A stretch of DNA of 64,000 nucleotides, taken from assembly GCA_910587895.1 (NCBI GenBank), contig CAJUOE010000039.1, positions 1 through 64,000 on the forward strand. The letters are read 5' to 3'. The DNA is from an uncultured Lachnospiraceae bacterium (GTDB taxonomy: Bacteria > Bacillota > Clostridia > Lachnospirales > Lachnospiraceae). Positions within the stretch are counted from its first letter, which is position 1; each line of letters starts with the position of its first letter. The translations under genes were made by a program, and so were the position numbers. Below are positions 26,118 through 34,286 of this stretch, piece after piece. Below the pieces are notes generated by a model, which made no database searches, was not told the origin of the DNA, and was given only the letters and a program-made list of their open reading frames with translations.

Positions 26118-26612
26118 ATGCACAAATCACCGCTGACAACCCTGTGCTATATCGAGAAGGACGGCAGGTATCTGATGCTGCACAGGGTAAAAAAGCAAAA
26201 AGACGTCAATAAAGATAAGTGGATCGGAATTGGAGGACATTTCGAAGATGGGGAGAGCCCGGAGGAATGTCTGCTGCGGGAGGTAAAGGAGGAAACCGGC
26301 CTTACGCTGACCAGTTTTTCATTTCGCGGGATTGTCACATTTTCCGCTATCGGCTGGCCGACGGAGTACATGTGCCTGTATACGGCGGATCAGTTTGAGG
26401 GAACGCTGGCAGAATGTGACGAGGGAACGCTGGAATGGGTGGAAAAGGAGCGCCTCATGTCCCTCAATCTGTGGGAAGGGGATAAGATTTTCTTCCGCCT
26501 GCTGATGGAGGACGCGCCCTTCTTTTCCCTGAAACTGAGTTATGATGGAGATGAACTGACAGAAGTAGTATTAAATGGAACTACTATGGAACTGCCAGGA
26601 GCCAGCAGTTAG
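26118..26612 (+). CDS. Nudix hydrolase, MutT/8-oxo-dGTP type
   Basis: The 164-residue protein has a complete Nudix box (GHFEDGESPEECLLREVKEETG, GX5EX7REUXEEXGU) at about residues 38-59 and resembles the 8-oxo-dGTP/NUDIX 1 group, which removes oxidised nucleotides from the pool. The stop is only five bases from the end of the convergent deoxyinosine glycosylase gene, so there is no room for a dedicated terminator. Confidence 0.9.
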   Translation: MHKSPLTTLCYIEKDGRYLMLHRVKKQKDVNKDKWIGIGGHFEDGESPEECLLREVKEETGLTLTSFSFRGIVTFSAIGWPTEYMCLYTADQFEGTLAECDEGTLEWVEKERLMSLNLWEGDKIFFRLLMEDAPFFSLKLSYDGDELTEVVLNGTTMELPGASS

Positions 26613-26617
26613 CCGGT

Positions 26618-27139
26618 CTATGTGTTTAAGCAGGGATATAGTTTTTCCTGCCAGTGTTCCTGCAGACGGGTGATGGACCATGCAGCATTTGCAGGGCTGG
26701 TGGAGGGGAGGGGCTGGATAGTTCCGATTTCTGCAAAATCACAGAGCGTAGGAGTAATATATTTCTCATATAAATCACAGGCTTTCTTTCCGTTGCCGAA
26801 GACGGCAGAGATAGGAGCCTGTTTCAGCAGGCCGGCAATGTCGGCGGGAACTACGTTTCGGATGCTGCTGTCGGAAGAACCGATGATTTCGCAGCTCAAA
26901 ATGACGTCCCACACGGCAATGTTGTGGCTGAGGAGAAGATGTTTCTTTTCTTCGATGGTTGTGGGAACCGGTTCTTTTGTGATGTGGGCAAGCACTTTCC
27001 AGAACCGGTTCTGGGGATGTCCATAATAAAATTGCTGTTCCCTTGATTTTACCGAGGGAAAGGTTCCGAGGATTAAAATTTTGGAATGATGATCAAAAAC
27101 CGGTGGAAACGTGTGAGTGTGCTGTTCGTATTCTGCCAT
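26618..27139 (-). CDS. DNA-deoxyinosine glycosylase (UDG superfamily family 6)
   Basis: The 173-residue protein matches the hypoxanthine-DNA glycosylase group of the uracil-DNA glycosylase superfamily, which excises deaminated adenine. The N-terminal catalytic block is ILILGTFPSVKSREQQFYYGHPQNRFWK and the C-terminal loop is PLPSTSPANA. RBS GAAAGGAG precedes the ATG at 27139. Together with the convergent Nudix gene it makes a pair devoted to damaged bases. Confidence 0.88.
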   Translation of the reverse strand: MAEYEQHTHTFPPVFDHHSKILILGTFPSVKSREQQFYYGHPQNRFWKVLAHITKEPVPTTIEEKKHLLLSHNIAVWDVILSCEIIGSSDSSIRNVVPADIAGLLKQAPISAVFGNGKKACDLYEKYITPTLCDFAEIGTIQPLPSTSPANAAWSITRLQEHWQEKLYPCLNT

Positions 27140-27204
27140 AGGGAGACTCCTTTCTCAGTGCAGGGTTATTAAAATTATTATACACATGCGTGGGAGGAAT
27201 TACA

Positions 27205-27888
27205 ATGGATGAGACGATGAGGAACAAAGGAAAACGTTTAAGTCAGTATGTCGGCGATTATGTCGTATTTGACTTAGAGACCACGGGCGTACGCGCCAAT
27301 TTAGATGAAATAATAGAAATTTCTGCCATCCGTGTGCGGGAACACAGACCTGTGGAAGAATATTCCACGCTGGTTCAGCCGGGAATGCATATTCCGGCGG
27401 CGGCCACGGCGGTGAACCATATTACGGATGATATGGTGAAAGATGCGCCGAAGATTGCCGATGCCCTTAAAGGGTTTCTGGAATTTGCAGGAAATGATAT
27501 TCTGGTGGGCCATAACATTCAGCAGTTTGATTTGAAATTTATTTATCGGGATGTGATGGACATCTCAGGTAAGGAAGTGGAAAACGATTACATTGACACG
27601 CTTTACATGGCGCGGCAATATTTGCCGGAGCTTTCCCATTACAGGCTGTCGGATGTATCAGAGTATTTCGGCATCAACACCGTGGGCGCCCACCGGGCGT
27701 TAAACGACTGCGCGATGAATCAGAAGTGTTATGAGGAGCTGGGGAAAATCCTGCAAAGAAGGCGCGAGGAGCAGCCGGAAATCCTCTGTCCGAAGTGTGG
27801 TCTGGAGATGGTGAAACGCAGTGGAAAATACGGGGAGTTCTATGGATGCAGTGATTTTCCGCGATGCAGGGGAACGCGTAAAATATAG
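27205..27888 (+). CDS. DEDD-type 3'-5' exonuclease with topoisomerase zinc finger
   Basis: The 227-residue protein combines a DnaQ/PolC-epsilon-like exonuclease (Asp23/Glu25 in [23 protein letters not shown]) with a C-terminal C4 zinc ribbon (Cys195, 198, 215, 221) of the type found at the end of topoisomerase I/III. The start at 27205 follows GGGAGG. The next gene is topB, which carries related zinc ribbons. A role in processing DNA ends or single strands together with TopB is inference. Confidence 0.88.
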   Translation: MDETMRNKGKRLSQYVGDYVVFDLETTGVRANLDEIIEISAIRVREHRPVEEYSTLVQPGMHIPAAATAVNHITDDMVKDAPKIADALKGFLEFAGNDILVGHNIQQFDLKFIYRDVMDISGKEVENDYIDTLYMARQYLPELSHYRLSDVSEYFGINTVGAHRALNDCAMNQKCYEELGKILQRRREEQPEILCPKCGLEMVKRSGKYGEFYGCSDFPRCRGTRKI

Positions 27889-27930
27889 AGAGTTGAAAAG
27901 CGAAAAGAAAGGCGCCGGAAGGCTTGGTGT

Positions 27931-30138
27931 ATGGTTATGAAATCATTGGTAATTGCAGAAAAACCCAGCGTGGGCAGGGATATTGCCAGAGTGCTGGGTT
28001 GCAGACAGGGGGGCAATGGCTATCTGGAGGGAAAGGACTATGTGGTGACGTGGGCGCTTGGCCATCTCGTGGAGCTGGCAGATCCGGAGAGCTATGGAGA
28101 ACAGTGGAAAGAATGGAAGATGGAGACGCTTCCGATGCTGCCGGAACATCTGGAAATTCAGGTCATCAAAAAGACCGGACATCAGTATCAGATTGTTAAG
28201 AAGCAGATGCACCGCAAAGACATCGGACAGATTATTATCGCTACGGACGCGGGCAGGGAAGGGGAACTGGTGGCGCGCTGGATTATCCAGAAATCCGGCG
28301 TCAGAAAACCAATGAAACGGCTGTGGATTTCTTCGGTAACGGACAAGGCGATTCGCGAGGGATTTTCGAATCTCAAAGACGCCAGGCAGTACCAGAAATT
28401 ATTTGAGGCCGCCGTCGCACGCGCAGAGGCGGACTGGATGGTAGGGCTGAACGCTACGCGCGCATTGACGGTGAAACATAACGCGCAGCTCTCCTGCGGC
28501 CGGGTGCAGACGCCTACGCTTGCGATTATTGCCAAGCGTGAGGCGCAGATAAAAGCCTTCCAGCCCAAGGAATATTACGGCCTGAAAATCAAAGGAGAGA
28601 ACGTTTCCTGGACATGGAAATCTTCACAGAACAGCAGCAGCACATTTCAGAAGGAGGAGGCAGAACGCGCGCTGGAACATGTTTCCAACAGCACCGCAGT
28701 CGTGGAGGAAGTTAAGAAGAAACAGCACAAGAGTTATGCGCCGCAGCTTTACGATCTGACTTCCCTGCAGCAGGATGCAAACCGCATGTTTGGATTTTCT
28801 GCAAAGCAGACGCTTGATTTTATGCAGGGCCTTTATGAGCGCCATAAGGTTGTAACCTATCCAAGAACCGATTCCCGTTACCTTACGGCAGACATCGTGG
28901 AGACGATACCGGAACGCCTCAGGGCATGTCGAACCGGCGCCTATGCACAGATTTGCGGGAAACTGTTAAAGACCACGATCAAGGCGAATAAATCTTTTGT
29001 GGACGATAAGAAAGTGTCAGACCATCATGCCATCATTCCTACGGAGCAGGGCGTGGACTGGAAGAATCTGGAGTACGGGGAGCGCAAAATATACGAGCTG
29101 GTAGTTTCTCGTTTTCTTGCCGTTTTGTTACCGCCGTGCGAGTACCAGCAGACGGAAGTGACGGCAGTATGCCAGGGGGAACGTTTTTCTCTCAAAGGCA
29201 GGGTGCTCATACAGCCGGGCTGGCAGGAAATCAAAACCATTCAAAAAGAGGCGGGCATTTCCGAGGATTCCCAGGAAGAGGATGAATTTCAAAATGGAGA
29301 CATGGGAATTCCCGATTTTGCCAAAGGGCAGAAGGTTTTGTTTACAGACGGGAAAATTACGCATGGGAAGACGAAACCGCCGGTGCCTTTTACGGAGGCA
29401 ACATTGCTGGCGGCTATGGAAAACCCTGTCAAATATATGGATAATACCGATAAGAAACTGAAACAGACGCTTGGAGAGACTGGTGGGCTGGGAACGGTCG
29501 CTACACGGGCGGATATTATCGAGAAATTATTTCACAGCTTTATGATTGAAAAGCGTGAGCAATACATCCACCTGACTTCCAAGGGCAGGCAGGTTCTGGA
29601 GCTTGCGCCGCAGGGGCTGACGTCTCCGGAGCTGACGGCAAAATGGGAGCGGGAGCTTGCAGATATTGCCGCTGGAAAGACGAGGAAAAAAGACTTTGAG
29701 TCCAGAATCCGCGTATACACGACGGATATTGTAAAGGATATCCAGGCATCCTCGAAAACCTACCGCCATGATAACCTGACCAATAAGAAATGCCCGCAGT
29801 GTGGAAAACTGATGCTGGAGGTCAACCACAAGAACGGCAGGATGCTGGTGTGCCAGGACAGGGAATGCGGCTATCGCAAGACGCTTTCCCGGATTACCAA
29901 TGCCCGCTGTCCCCAGTGCCACAAGAAGATGGAACTGGTAGGAGAGGGGGAAAACCGCAAGTTCATCTGTGCCTGCGGCTACCGGGAGAAGTTGTCGGCA
30001 TTTGAAAAACGCCGCAAAGACAGCGGAGGCGGAGTGTCTAAAAAAGACGTTTCCCAATATATGAATAAGATGAAACGCGAGGCAAAAGAGCCGGTAGGCA
30101 ATGCGCTTGCAGACGCTTTGTCGAAACTTAAATTATAA
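27931..30138 (+). CDS. topB: DNA topoisomerase III
   Basis: The 735-residue type IA topoisomerase has a TOPRIM domain at the start (LVIAEKPSVGRDIA, ATDAGREGELVAR), the catalytic Tyr310 in VTYPRTDSRYL, and GLGTVATRADIIEKL. The C-terminus has two CxxC zinc ribbons (CPQCGKLML, CPQCHKKMEL) instead of a plain tail. It relaxes and decatenates DNA through single-strand passage. GGAAGG lies eight bases before the ATG. Type IA enzymes of this length with zinc ribbons occur both in chromosomes and on conjugative elements; nothing nearby marks an element. Confidence 0.95.
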   Translation: MVMKSLVIAEKPSVGRDIARVLGCRQGGNGYLEGKDYVVTWALGHLVELADPESYGEQWKEWKMETLPMLPEHLEIQVIKKTGHQYQIVKKQMHRKDIGQIIIATDAGREGELVARWIIQKSGVRKPMKRLWISSVTDKAIREGFSNLKDARQYQKLFEAAVARAEADWMVGLNATRALTVKHNAQLSCGRVQTPTLAIIAKREAQIKAFQPKEYYGLKIKGENVSWTWKSSQNSSSTFQKEEAERALEHVSNSTAVVEEVKKKQHKSYAPQLYDLTSLQQDANRMFGFSAKQTLDFMQGLYERHKVVTYPRTDSRYLTADIVETIPERLRACRTGAYAQICGKLLKTTIKANKSFVDDKKVSDHHAIIPTEQGVDWKNLEYGERKIYELVVSRFLAVLLPPCEYQQTEVTAVCQGERFSLKGRVLIQPGWQEIKTIQKEAGISEDSQEEDEFQNGDMGIPDFAKGQKVLFTDGKITHGKTKPPVPFTEATLLAAMENPVKYMDNTDKKLKQTLGETGGLGTVATRADIIEKLFHSFMIEKREQYIHLTSKGRQVLELAPQGLTSPELTAKWERELADIAAGKTRKKDFESRIRVYTTDIVKDIQASSKTYRHDNLTNKKCPQCGKLMLEVNHKNGRMLVCQDRECGYRKTLSRITNARCPQCHKKMELVGEGENRKFICACGYREKLSAFEKRRKDSGGGVSKKDVSQYMNKMKREAKEPVGNALADALSKLKL

Positions 30139-30195
30139 GTTTGTGTTTTGCGTGAATGTTACGTGAAATCTAAGTGAACTTCGTGCGAATATGGC

Positions 30196-30225
30196 TTGAT
30201 TTTTGAAAATAACCTATGGTAAAAT
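30196..30225 (+). promoter_or_regulatory. Promoter of the HD-GYP gene
   Basis: TTGATT, 18 bases, TAAAAT. Confidence 0.4.
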
Positions 30226-30314
30226 AGGATGGATATATGGCTGATGCCGTAAGGATTCAGCGGGTATAAATTATTTATTTAATGGCGGGATGATAGCGCC
30301 TGGAGGTAATGGCA

Positions 30315-31403
30315 ATGGAAGAACATATCATACTAATTGCGGATGACATAGAGATAAACCGCAAGATGCTCAGTTTTATTTTTGAGGAACAATATGAGAT
30401 TCTGGAGGCGGCGGATGGTGTTGAAACCATAGATCTGATTGAGAAGTACGGAGAGAAACTGTCGCTGATTTTTCTCGATCTGATGATGCCCAACAAGTCG
30501 GGCCTCGACGTTCTGGAATACATGTCTGAGAAGGGATATATCAACATTATTCCGGTGATTATGATTACCGGGGAGGCAACGACAGAGAGTGAAGTAAAAG
30601 CATATGAATATGGAGTTTCCGATATTATTTATAAGCCGTTCGAGAGCAAAATCGTTATGCGGCGTGCGCAGAATATTATTGAACTGTTCCAGAACCGGAG
30701 GGATATTGAGAAGAAACTGGAGAAACGTACGAGGCAGCTGCGAGAGAGCAGGGAAAAACTGGAGCGCAGCAATGAGTTCCTTGTAAATGCACTCAGTTCC
30801 GTGGTGGAGTTCCGCAGTCTGGAATCCGGTGAACATATCCAGCGCGTGAAGTATTTTACAAAGATCCTTCTTAGATATATGAAAGCTGAATTCCCGGAGT
30901 ATGGACTTACCGATGAGACGGTAAATCTTATCACCAATGCGTCCGCGCTTCATGATATCGGGAAAATTGCAATTCCGGACAGTATTCTTCTGAAACCGGG
31001 AAGGCTGACCAAAGATGAGTTCGAGGAGATGAAGAAGCATACGGTTTACGGATGTGAGCTGCTCGAGAATTTCAAGCAGGATGACAATGAGTTTTACAGA
31101 TATTGTTATGATATTTGCAGGCATCATCATGAGCGTTATGACGGCAATGGTTATCCGGACGGGCTGGCAGGTGAGGATATTCCCATCTGGGCGCAGGTTG
31201 TTTCCATTGTGGATGTATATGACGCGCTGGTGAGCAAGCGCGTATACAAGGCAGCTTATGCGGTGGAAGAAGCAGTGCGCATGATTAAGGATAACGAGTG
31301 CGGCGTCTTCTCCCCGAAGATCCTGGACTGCTTTGATATGGCGAAGGTTGAATTCTTCCGCGCAACTGAGGAAAAATTCTCATTTGTAGACGCTAATATG
31401 TAA
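30315..31403 (+). CDS. Response regulator with HD-GYP domain
   Basis: The 362-residue protein has a canonical receiver (Asp55 in LIFLDLMMP, Thr/Lys switch residues in MITGE and IYKPF), a coiled-coil linker (~125-160), and an HD-GYP phosphodiesterase domain with HD at 213-214 in HDIGKIAIPD, HHERYDGNGYPDG and VDVYDAL. It should hydrolyse cyclic di-GMP when phosphorylated and so influence the motile/sessile switch. The ATG at 30315 is eight bases after GGAGG, better than the ATG at 30309. No partner kinase is adjacent. Confidence 0.93.
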   Translation: MEEHIILIADDIEINRKMLSFIFEEQYEILEAADGVETIDLIEKYGEKLSLIFLDLMMPNKSGLDVLEYMSEKGYINIIPVIMITGEATTESEVKAYEYGVSDIIYKPFESKIVMRRAQNIIELFQNRRDIEKKLEKRTRQLRESREKLERSNEFLVNALSSVVEFRSLESGEHIQRVKYFTKILLRYMKAEFPEYGLTDETVNLITNASALHDIGKIAIPDSILLKPGRLTKDEFEEMKKHTVYGCELLENFKQDDNEFYRYCYDICRHHHERYDGNGYPDGLAGEDIPIWAQVVSIVDVYDALVSKRVYKAAYAVEEAVRMIKDNECGVFSPKILDCFDMAKVEFFRATEEKFSFVDANM

Positions 31404-31409
31404 AATAAT

Positions 31410-31450
31410 GGGGTCGTTCGTTTGCGATGATTCGTAATACGGACGGCCCC
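31410..31450 (+). terminator. Hairpin after the HD-GYP gene
   Basis: GGGGTCGTTCG (31410-31420) pairs with CGGACGGCCCC (31440-31450) with two G-U pairs. There is no T run, so termination is uncertain. Confidence 0.35.
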
Positions 31451-31472
31451 ATAACCATTCACGCGGGCGTAG

Positions 31473-31499
31473 TTAATAATGCGTCCGGTTCTCCGATAA
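31473..31499 (+). promoter_or_regulatory. Candidate sigma-28 (flagellar) promoter
   Basis: TTAA, 15 bases, TCCGATAA, against TAAA-N15-GCCGATAA (10 of 12 positions). It lies 51 bases before the next start codon. Confidence 0.45.
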
Positions 31500-31550
31500 A
31501 TATAGAGAAGATATAAGAGACAGGCAAATTCAGGCGAGGAGGACAGCATT

Positions 31551-32198
31551 ATGAGAATTACTACACAGATGTTAAATGCATCCATGAGGAAGGCGGGGCT
31601 GCCAATCAACAATGTATCGCTGCTCAATTACGTCAATGGCAGCAGCAGCCAGGGCAACAGCCTTTTGAGTGCGTTGAATAAAAATGGAATCAAGGTAAAC
31701 GACAGGGGCTATGAGAAGTTAAAAGGCCTGGCGGAGAGCTTGCAGGAATCGGCGGAGAAGGTGGGCTCCGGGGATGCGTTTGAAGAGGCGCGTAAGAGCG
31801 GAGATAAAGAGCCAATTTACAACAATGCCAGGGAGATGGTAAAGAACTATAACAACACCATCAAGGCTTTAAAGAATACTTCTTCCCCACTGGATCAATA
31901 TTACCGTCAGATGCTTGGCGAAGTAAGCACAGATGCAGAGGCTCAGTTAAAGGAAATCGGAATCACCAGGGCGTCGGACGGCACGTTAAGCGTTGACAAG
32001 GACAAAATGACGTCAGCAGATATTGATAAGCTTGAAGAGATTTTGGGTGCAGACGGTACTTTCACTTCAAGGATTTCATTTCTTGCAAACCGCATTGCGG
32101 ACAATGCCAAAGCGAATGCGGCCAGCGCATCCAGCCAGTATAATGCTTTTGGTGACGCTTATTTTGCAGCGGCCAGCAAGTATGATTTCTGGGGATAG
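31551..32198 (+). CDS. Flagellin/hook-like N-terminus protein of unknown function
   Basis: The 215-residue protein has no signal peptide or membrane helix. The first residues, MRITTQMLNASM, resemble the start of flagellins and hook-associated proteins (MRIT..ML), and the body is helical and rich in Ala, Ser, Asn and Asp. The part around residues 130-165 (SDGTLSVDKDKMTSADIDKLEEILG) recalls the FliD-type 'DxxKLxxAL' stretch. It has no cysteine. I cannot place it in a named family. GAGGAGGACAGC precedes the ATG. The sigma-28-like promoter supports a late flagellar or secreted role. Confidence 0.6.
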   Translation: MRITTQMLNASMRKAGLPINNVSLLNYVNGSSSQGNSLLSALNKNGIKVNDRGYEKLKGLAESLQESAEKVGSGDAFEEARKSGDKEPIYNNAREMVKNYNNTIKALKNTSSPLDQYYRQMLGEVSTDAEAQLKEIGITRASDGTLSVDKDKMTSADIDKLEEILGADGTFTSRISFLANRIADNAKANAASASSQYNAFGDAYFAAASKYDFWG

Positions 32199-32337
32199 GA
32201 GATGCGCTCCTTTTGAATAGTGTTCTCATTCGGTTTCCAGATAAAATTTCGGAAAATGGGACATAATAGCCTTAAAATTTTAAAAAATTACAATAAAATA
32301 TAAAAACTATATGTAAATAAGGTTTTTTTGTGCATTT

Positions 32338-32402
32338 CCTATAGTTTTCGGGGATGTAAAATAAGATACAATGTGCAAGAATGACATTGTATTTGCTATA
32401 GG
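32338..32402. promoter_or_regulatory. Nested inverted repeats upstream of the YesM-type kinase gene
   Basis: ATACAATGT (32366-32374) and ACATTGTAT (32384-32392) form a perfect 9-bp dyad with a 9-base spacer, flanked by CCTATAG (32338-32344) and CTATAGG (32396-32402). It could be an operator or a structured leader. The rest of the 32199-32507 gap is AT-rich and shows no gene. Confidence 0.4.
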
Positions 32403-32417
32403 ATGCCCAAAACCGGA

Positions 32418-32455
32418 AAAGGTCTTTGCATCTTTGATGCATGAGACCTTTTTTT
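32418..32455 (+). terminator. Terminator before the YesM-type kinase gene
   Basis: AAAGGTCT/AGACCTTT with an inner GCATC/GATGC stem, followed by T7. Because the kinase gene starts only 53 bases later, it could end the upstream transcript or attenuate the kinase operon. Confidence 0.7.
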
Positions 32456-32507
32456 GTACTGGAATTCAGGAACAAAATCTATTAAAATAGAGAATAGGGA
32501 GGACCGG

Positions 32508-34286
32508 ATGAGAAAAAAAATATTGACAACATTGGATAACTATAAACTTGGAGAGAAGTTTTTGATTCTTTTTCTGGTTTGCGTACTGATTCCCCTTATT
32601 ACTACAAATGGATTTATCCTTTGGAGTATGAAAAGGGGCATGGACAAGGAGCTAAATCAGAGGATGGAAAGCATAGGGGAGCGACTGAAACTGGAACTTG
32701 CCAGCGATATCAGCAAGCAGTTGTCAATTGCAGATTATCTCGACCGAAATGTGAACCTGCAGGAATTTCTGGAAACACAATATGCAGATGCATCTGACTA
32801 TTACGAAGCATATGTGGAGTTAATGAGCAATCAGGTCATTCAGTATTATTACACGGCGCAGTCCGCTTACAGTATTATTATCTGTACGGAGAATGAGACG
32901 ATAACGAATGGCACCTATTTTGTAAAAAGGCAAAGCGTGGAAAATACCAGCTGGTATCGGGCGTTTCAGGAGAGTGGCAGAAATATTTTACTGTACAGTT
33001 ATTATGAGGACGGAAAGGAATCCGGCGGTTATATTCCCAGGGGCAGGCGTATGGTTCTGATTCAGCGTATGGTTCACTGTGGGCAGGGTAACATCATTAT
33101 GCTGGAACTGGATTATCAGCTGCTGATGGAAAAAATGGAGCTTATCTGTGAAGATGTGGATGGATACCTCTGTGCAAAGGACAAGGTCTTACTGGCTACC
33201 CGGGATAAAAACAGCCGGGACAAGGAATTCTGGGATTTGGGGGAAATACAGGAAAAGGGATGCCTGTTGAACATACCACTGGAGATGTATGGGCGGGATA
33301 TGGAATTTATTCTTACGACGGAGCCGTCGATTATGTTTGATGTGATCCGCAGGCAGAAAGTGTCGATCCTGCTTTTGTATTTGGCGAATTTGATTCTGCC
33401 CAGCCTGTTTATCTACATCTTATACCGTTCCCTGCATGACCGGGTAGAGCTGACGCAGGAATATTTGGAGCGCATGGAAAGAGGAACCTACGAGGTGATT
33501 CCAATTGAAAAAGGAGCCGATGAGATTGGCGGCATGATACAAAGCTATAATCTGATGGCGATGCGGATTAAAGAGCTGATTGAGGTGGTATTTAAGAACA
33601 AACAGCGTGAGCAGGATTTGGAGATTTCCAGAAAACAGGCGGAATTAAAAGCGCTTCAGAGCCAGCTGAACCCTCATTTCATATTCAATGCCTTAGAGAG
33701 CATACGAATGCACAGTATTTTGAAACAGGAAACGGAGACAGCAAAGATTCTGGAAAGTTTTGCGGTTTTGATGCGCAAAAATATCCAGTGGGATCAGGAT
33801 TTTGTCACGATCGAGGAAGAGGGCGACAATGTTCGCAGATATCTGGAAATACAGAAATATCGTTTCGGGAACCGGATGGAATTTTATTTACATATCCAGG
33901 AGGAGTGCCGAAACCGCCTGATTCCCAAATTCACCATCATTACATTTGTGGAAAATGCGTGTGTCCATGGGATTGAGAAGAGCGTGGAAGGAGGTTCCAT
34001 CACCGTGATGGTATCGGAAGATGAGGAAAGCCTGTTCTTTGAGATTATGGATCAGGGAAGAGGCATGGAACCGGAAGAGCTGGAACATCTCAATAACCTG
34101 GTAAAACAGGCGGATATCCAATATATCCAGGAGGCCAAAAAGAGCATTGGGATTGCCAATACGGTGGTGCGGCTGCATCAGTATTATGGAGAAGAAGTAC
34201 AGATTGACATTAACAGTACCGCAAAGGAGGGAACCGAAATTTGCATTCAGATTCCCAAGGTGGGGAAGGCGGGTGATATGAATTGA
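32508..34286 (+). CDS. YesM-type sensor histidine kinase
   Basis: The 592-residue protein has two membrane helices (residues ~18-42 and ~285-310) enclosing an extracellular sensor of about 240 residues, then HAMP, the His_kinase domain with His390 in LNPHFIFNALES, and HATPase_c with IENACVHG-like FVENACVHGIEK and DQGRGM. It belongs to the YesM/LytS-like group that usually senses carbohydrates with a partner binding protein. The ATG at 32508 follows GGGAGGACCGG; an in-frame extension to 32454 lies inside the terminator. It overlaps the regulator gene by four bases. Confidence 0.94.
   Translation: MRKKILTTLDNYKLGEKFLILFLVCVLIPLITTNGFILWSMKRGMDKELNQRMESIGERLKLELASDISKQLSIADYLDRNVNLQEFLETQYADASDYYEAYVELMSNQVIQYYYTAQSAYSIIICTENETITNGTYFVKRQSVENTSWYRAFQESGRNILLYSYYEDGKESGGYIPRGRRMVLIQRMVHCGQGNIIMLELDYQLLMEKMELICEDVDGYLCAKDKVLLATRDKNSRDKEFWDLGEIQEKGCLLNIPLEMYGRDMEFILTTEPSIMFDVIRRQKVSILLLYLANLILPSLFIYILYRSLHDRVELTQEYLERMERGTYEVIPIEKGADEIGGMIQSYNLMAMRIKELIEVVFKNKQREQDLEISRKQAELKALQSQLNPHFIFNALESIRMHSILKQETETAKILESFAVLMRKNIQWDQDFVTIEEEGDNVRRYLEIQKYRFGNRMEFYLHIQEECRNRLIPKFTIITFVENACVHGIEKSVEGGSITVMVSEDEESLFFEIMDQGRGMEPEELEHLNNLVKQADIQYIQEAKKSIGIANTVVRLHQYYGEEVQIDINSTAKEGTEICIQIPKVGKAGDMN

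Noticed and set aside
27931..30138. topB considered as the mark of an integrative conjugative element.
   Set aside because: No relaxase, type IV secretion, integrase or attachment-site repeats appear around it.
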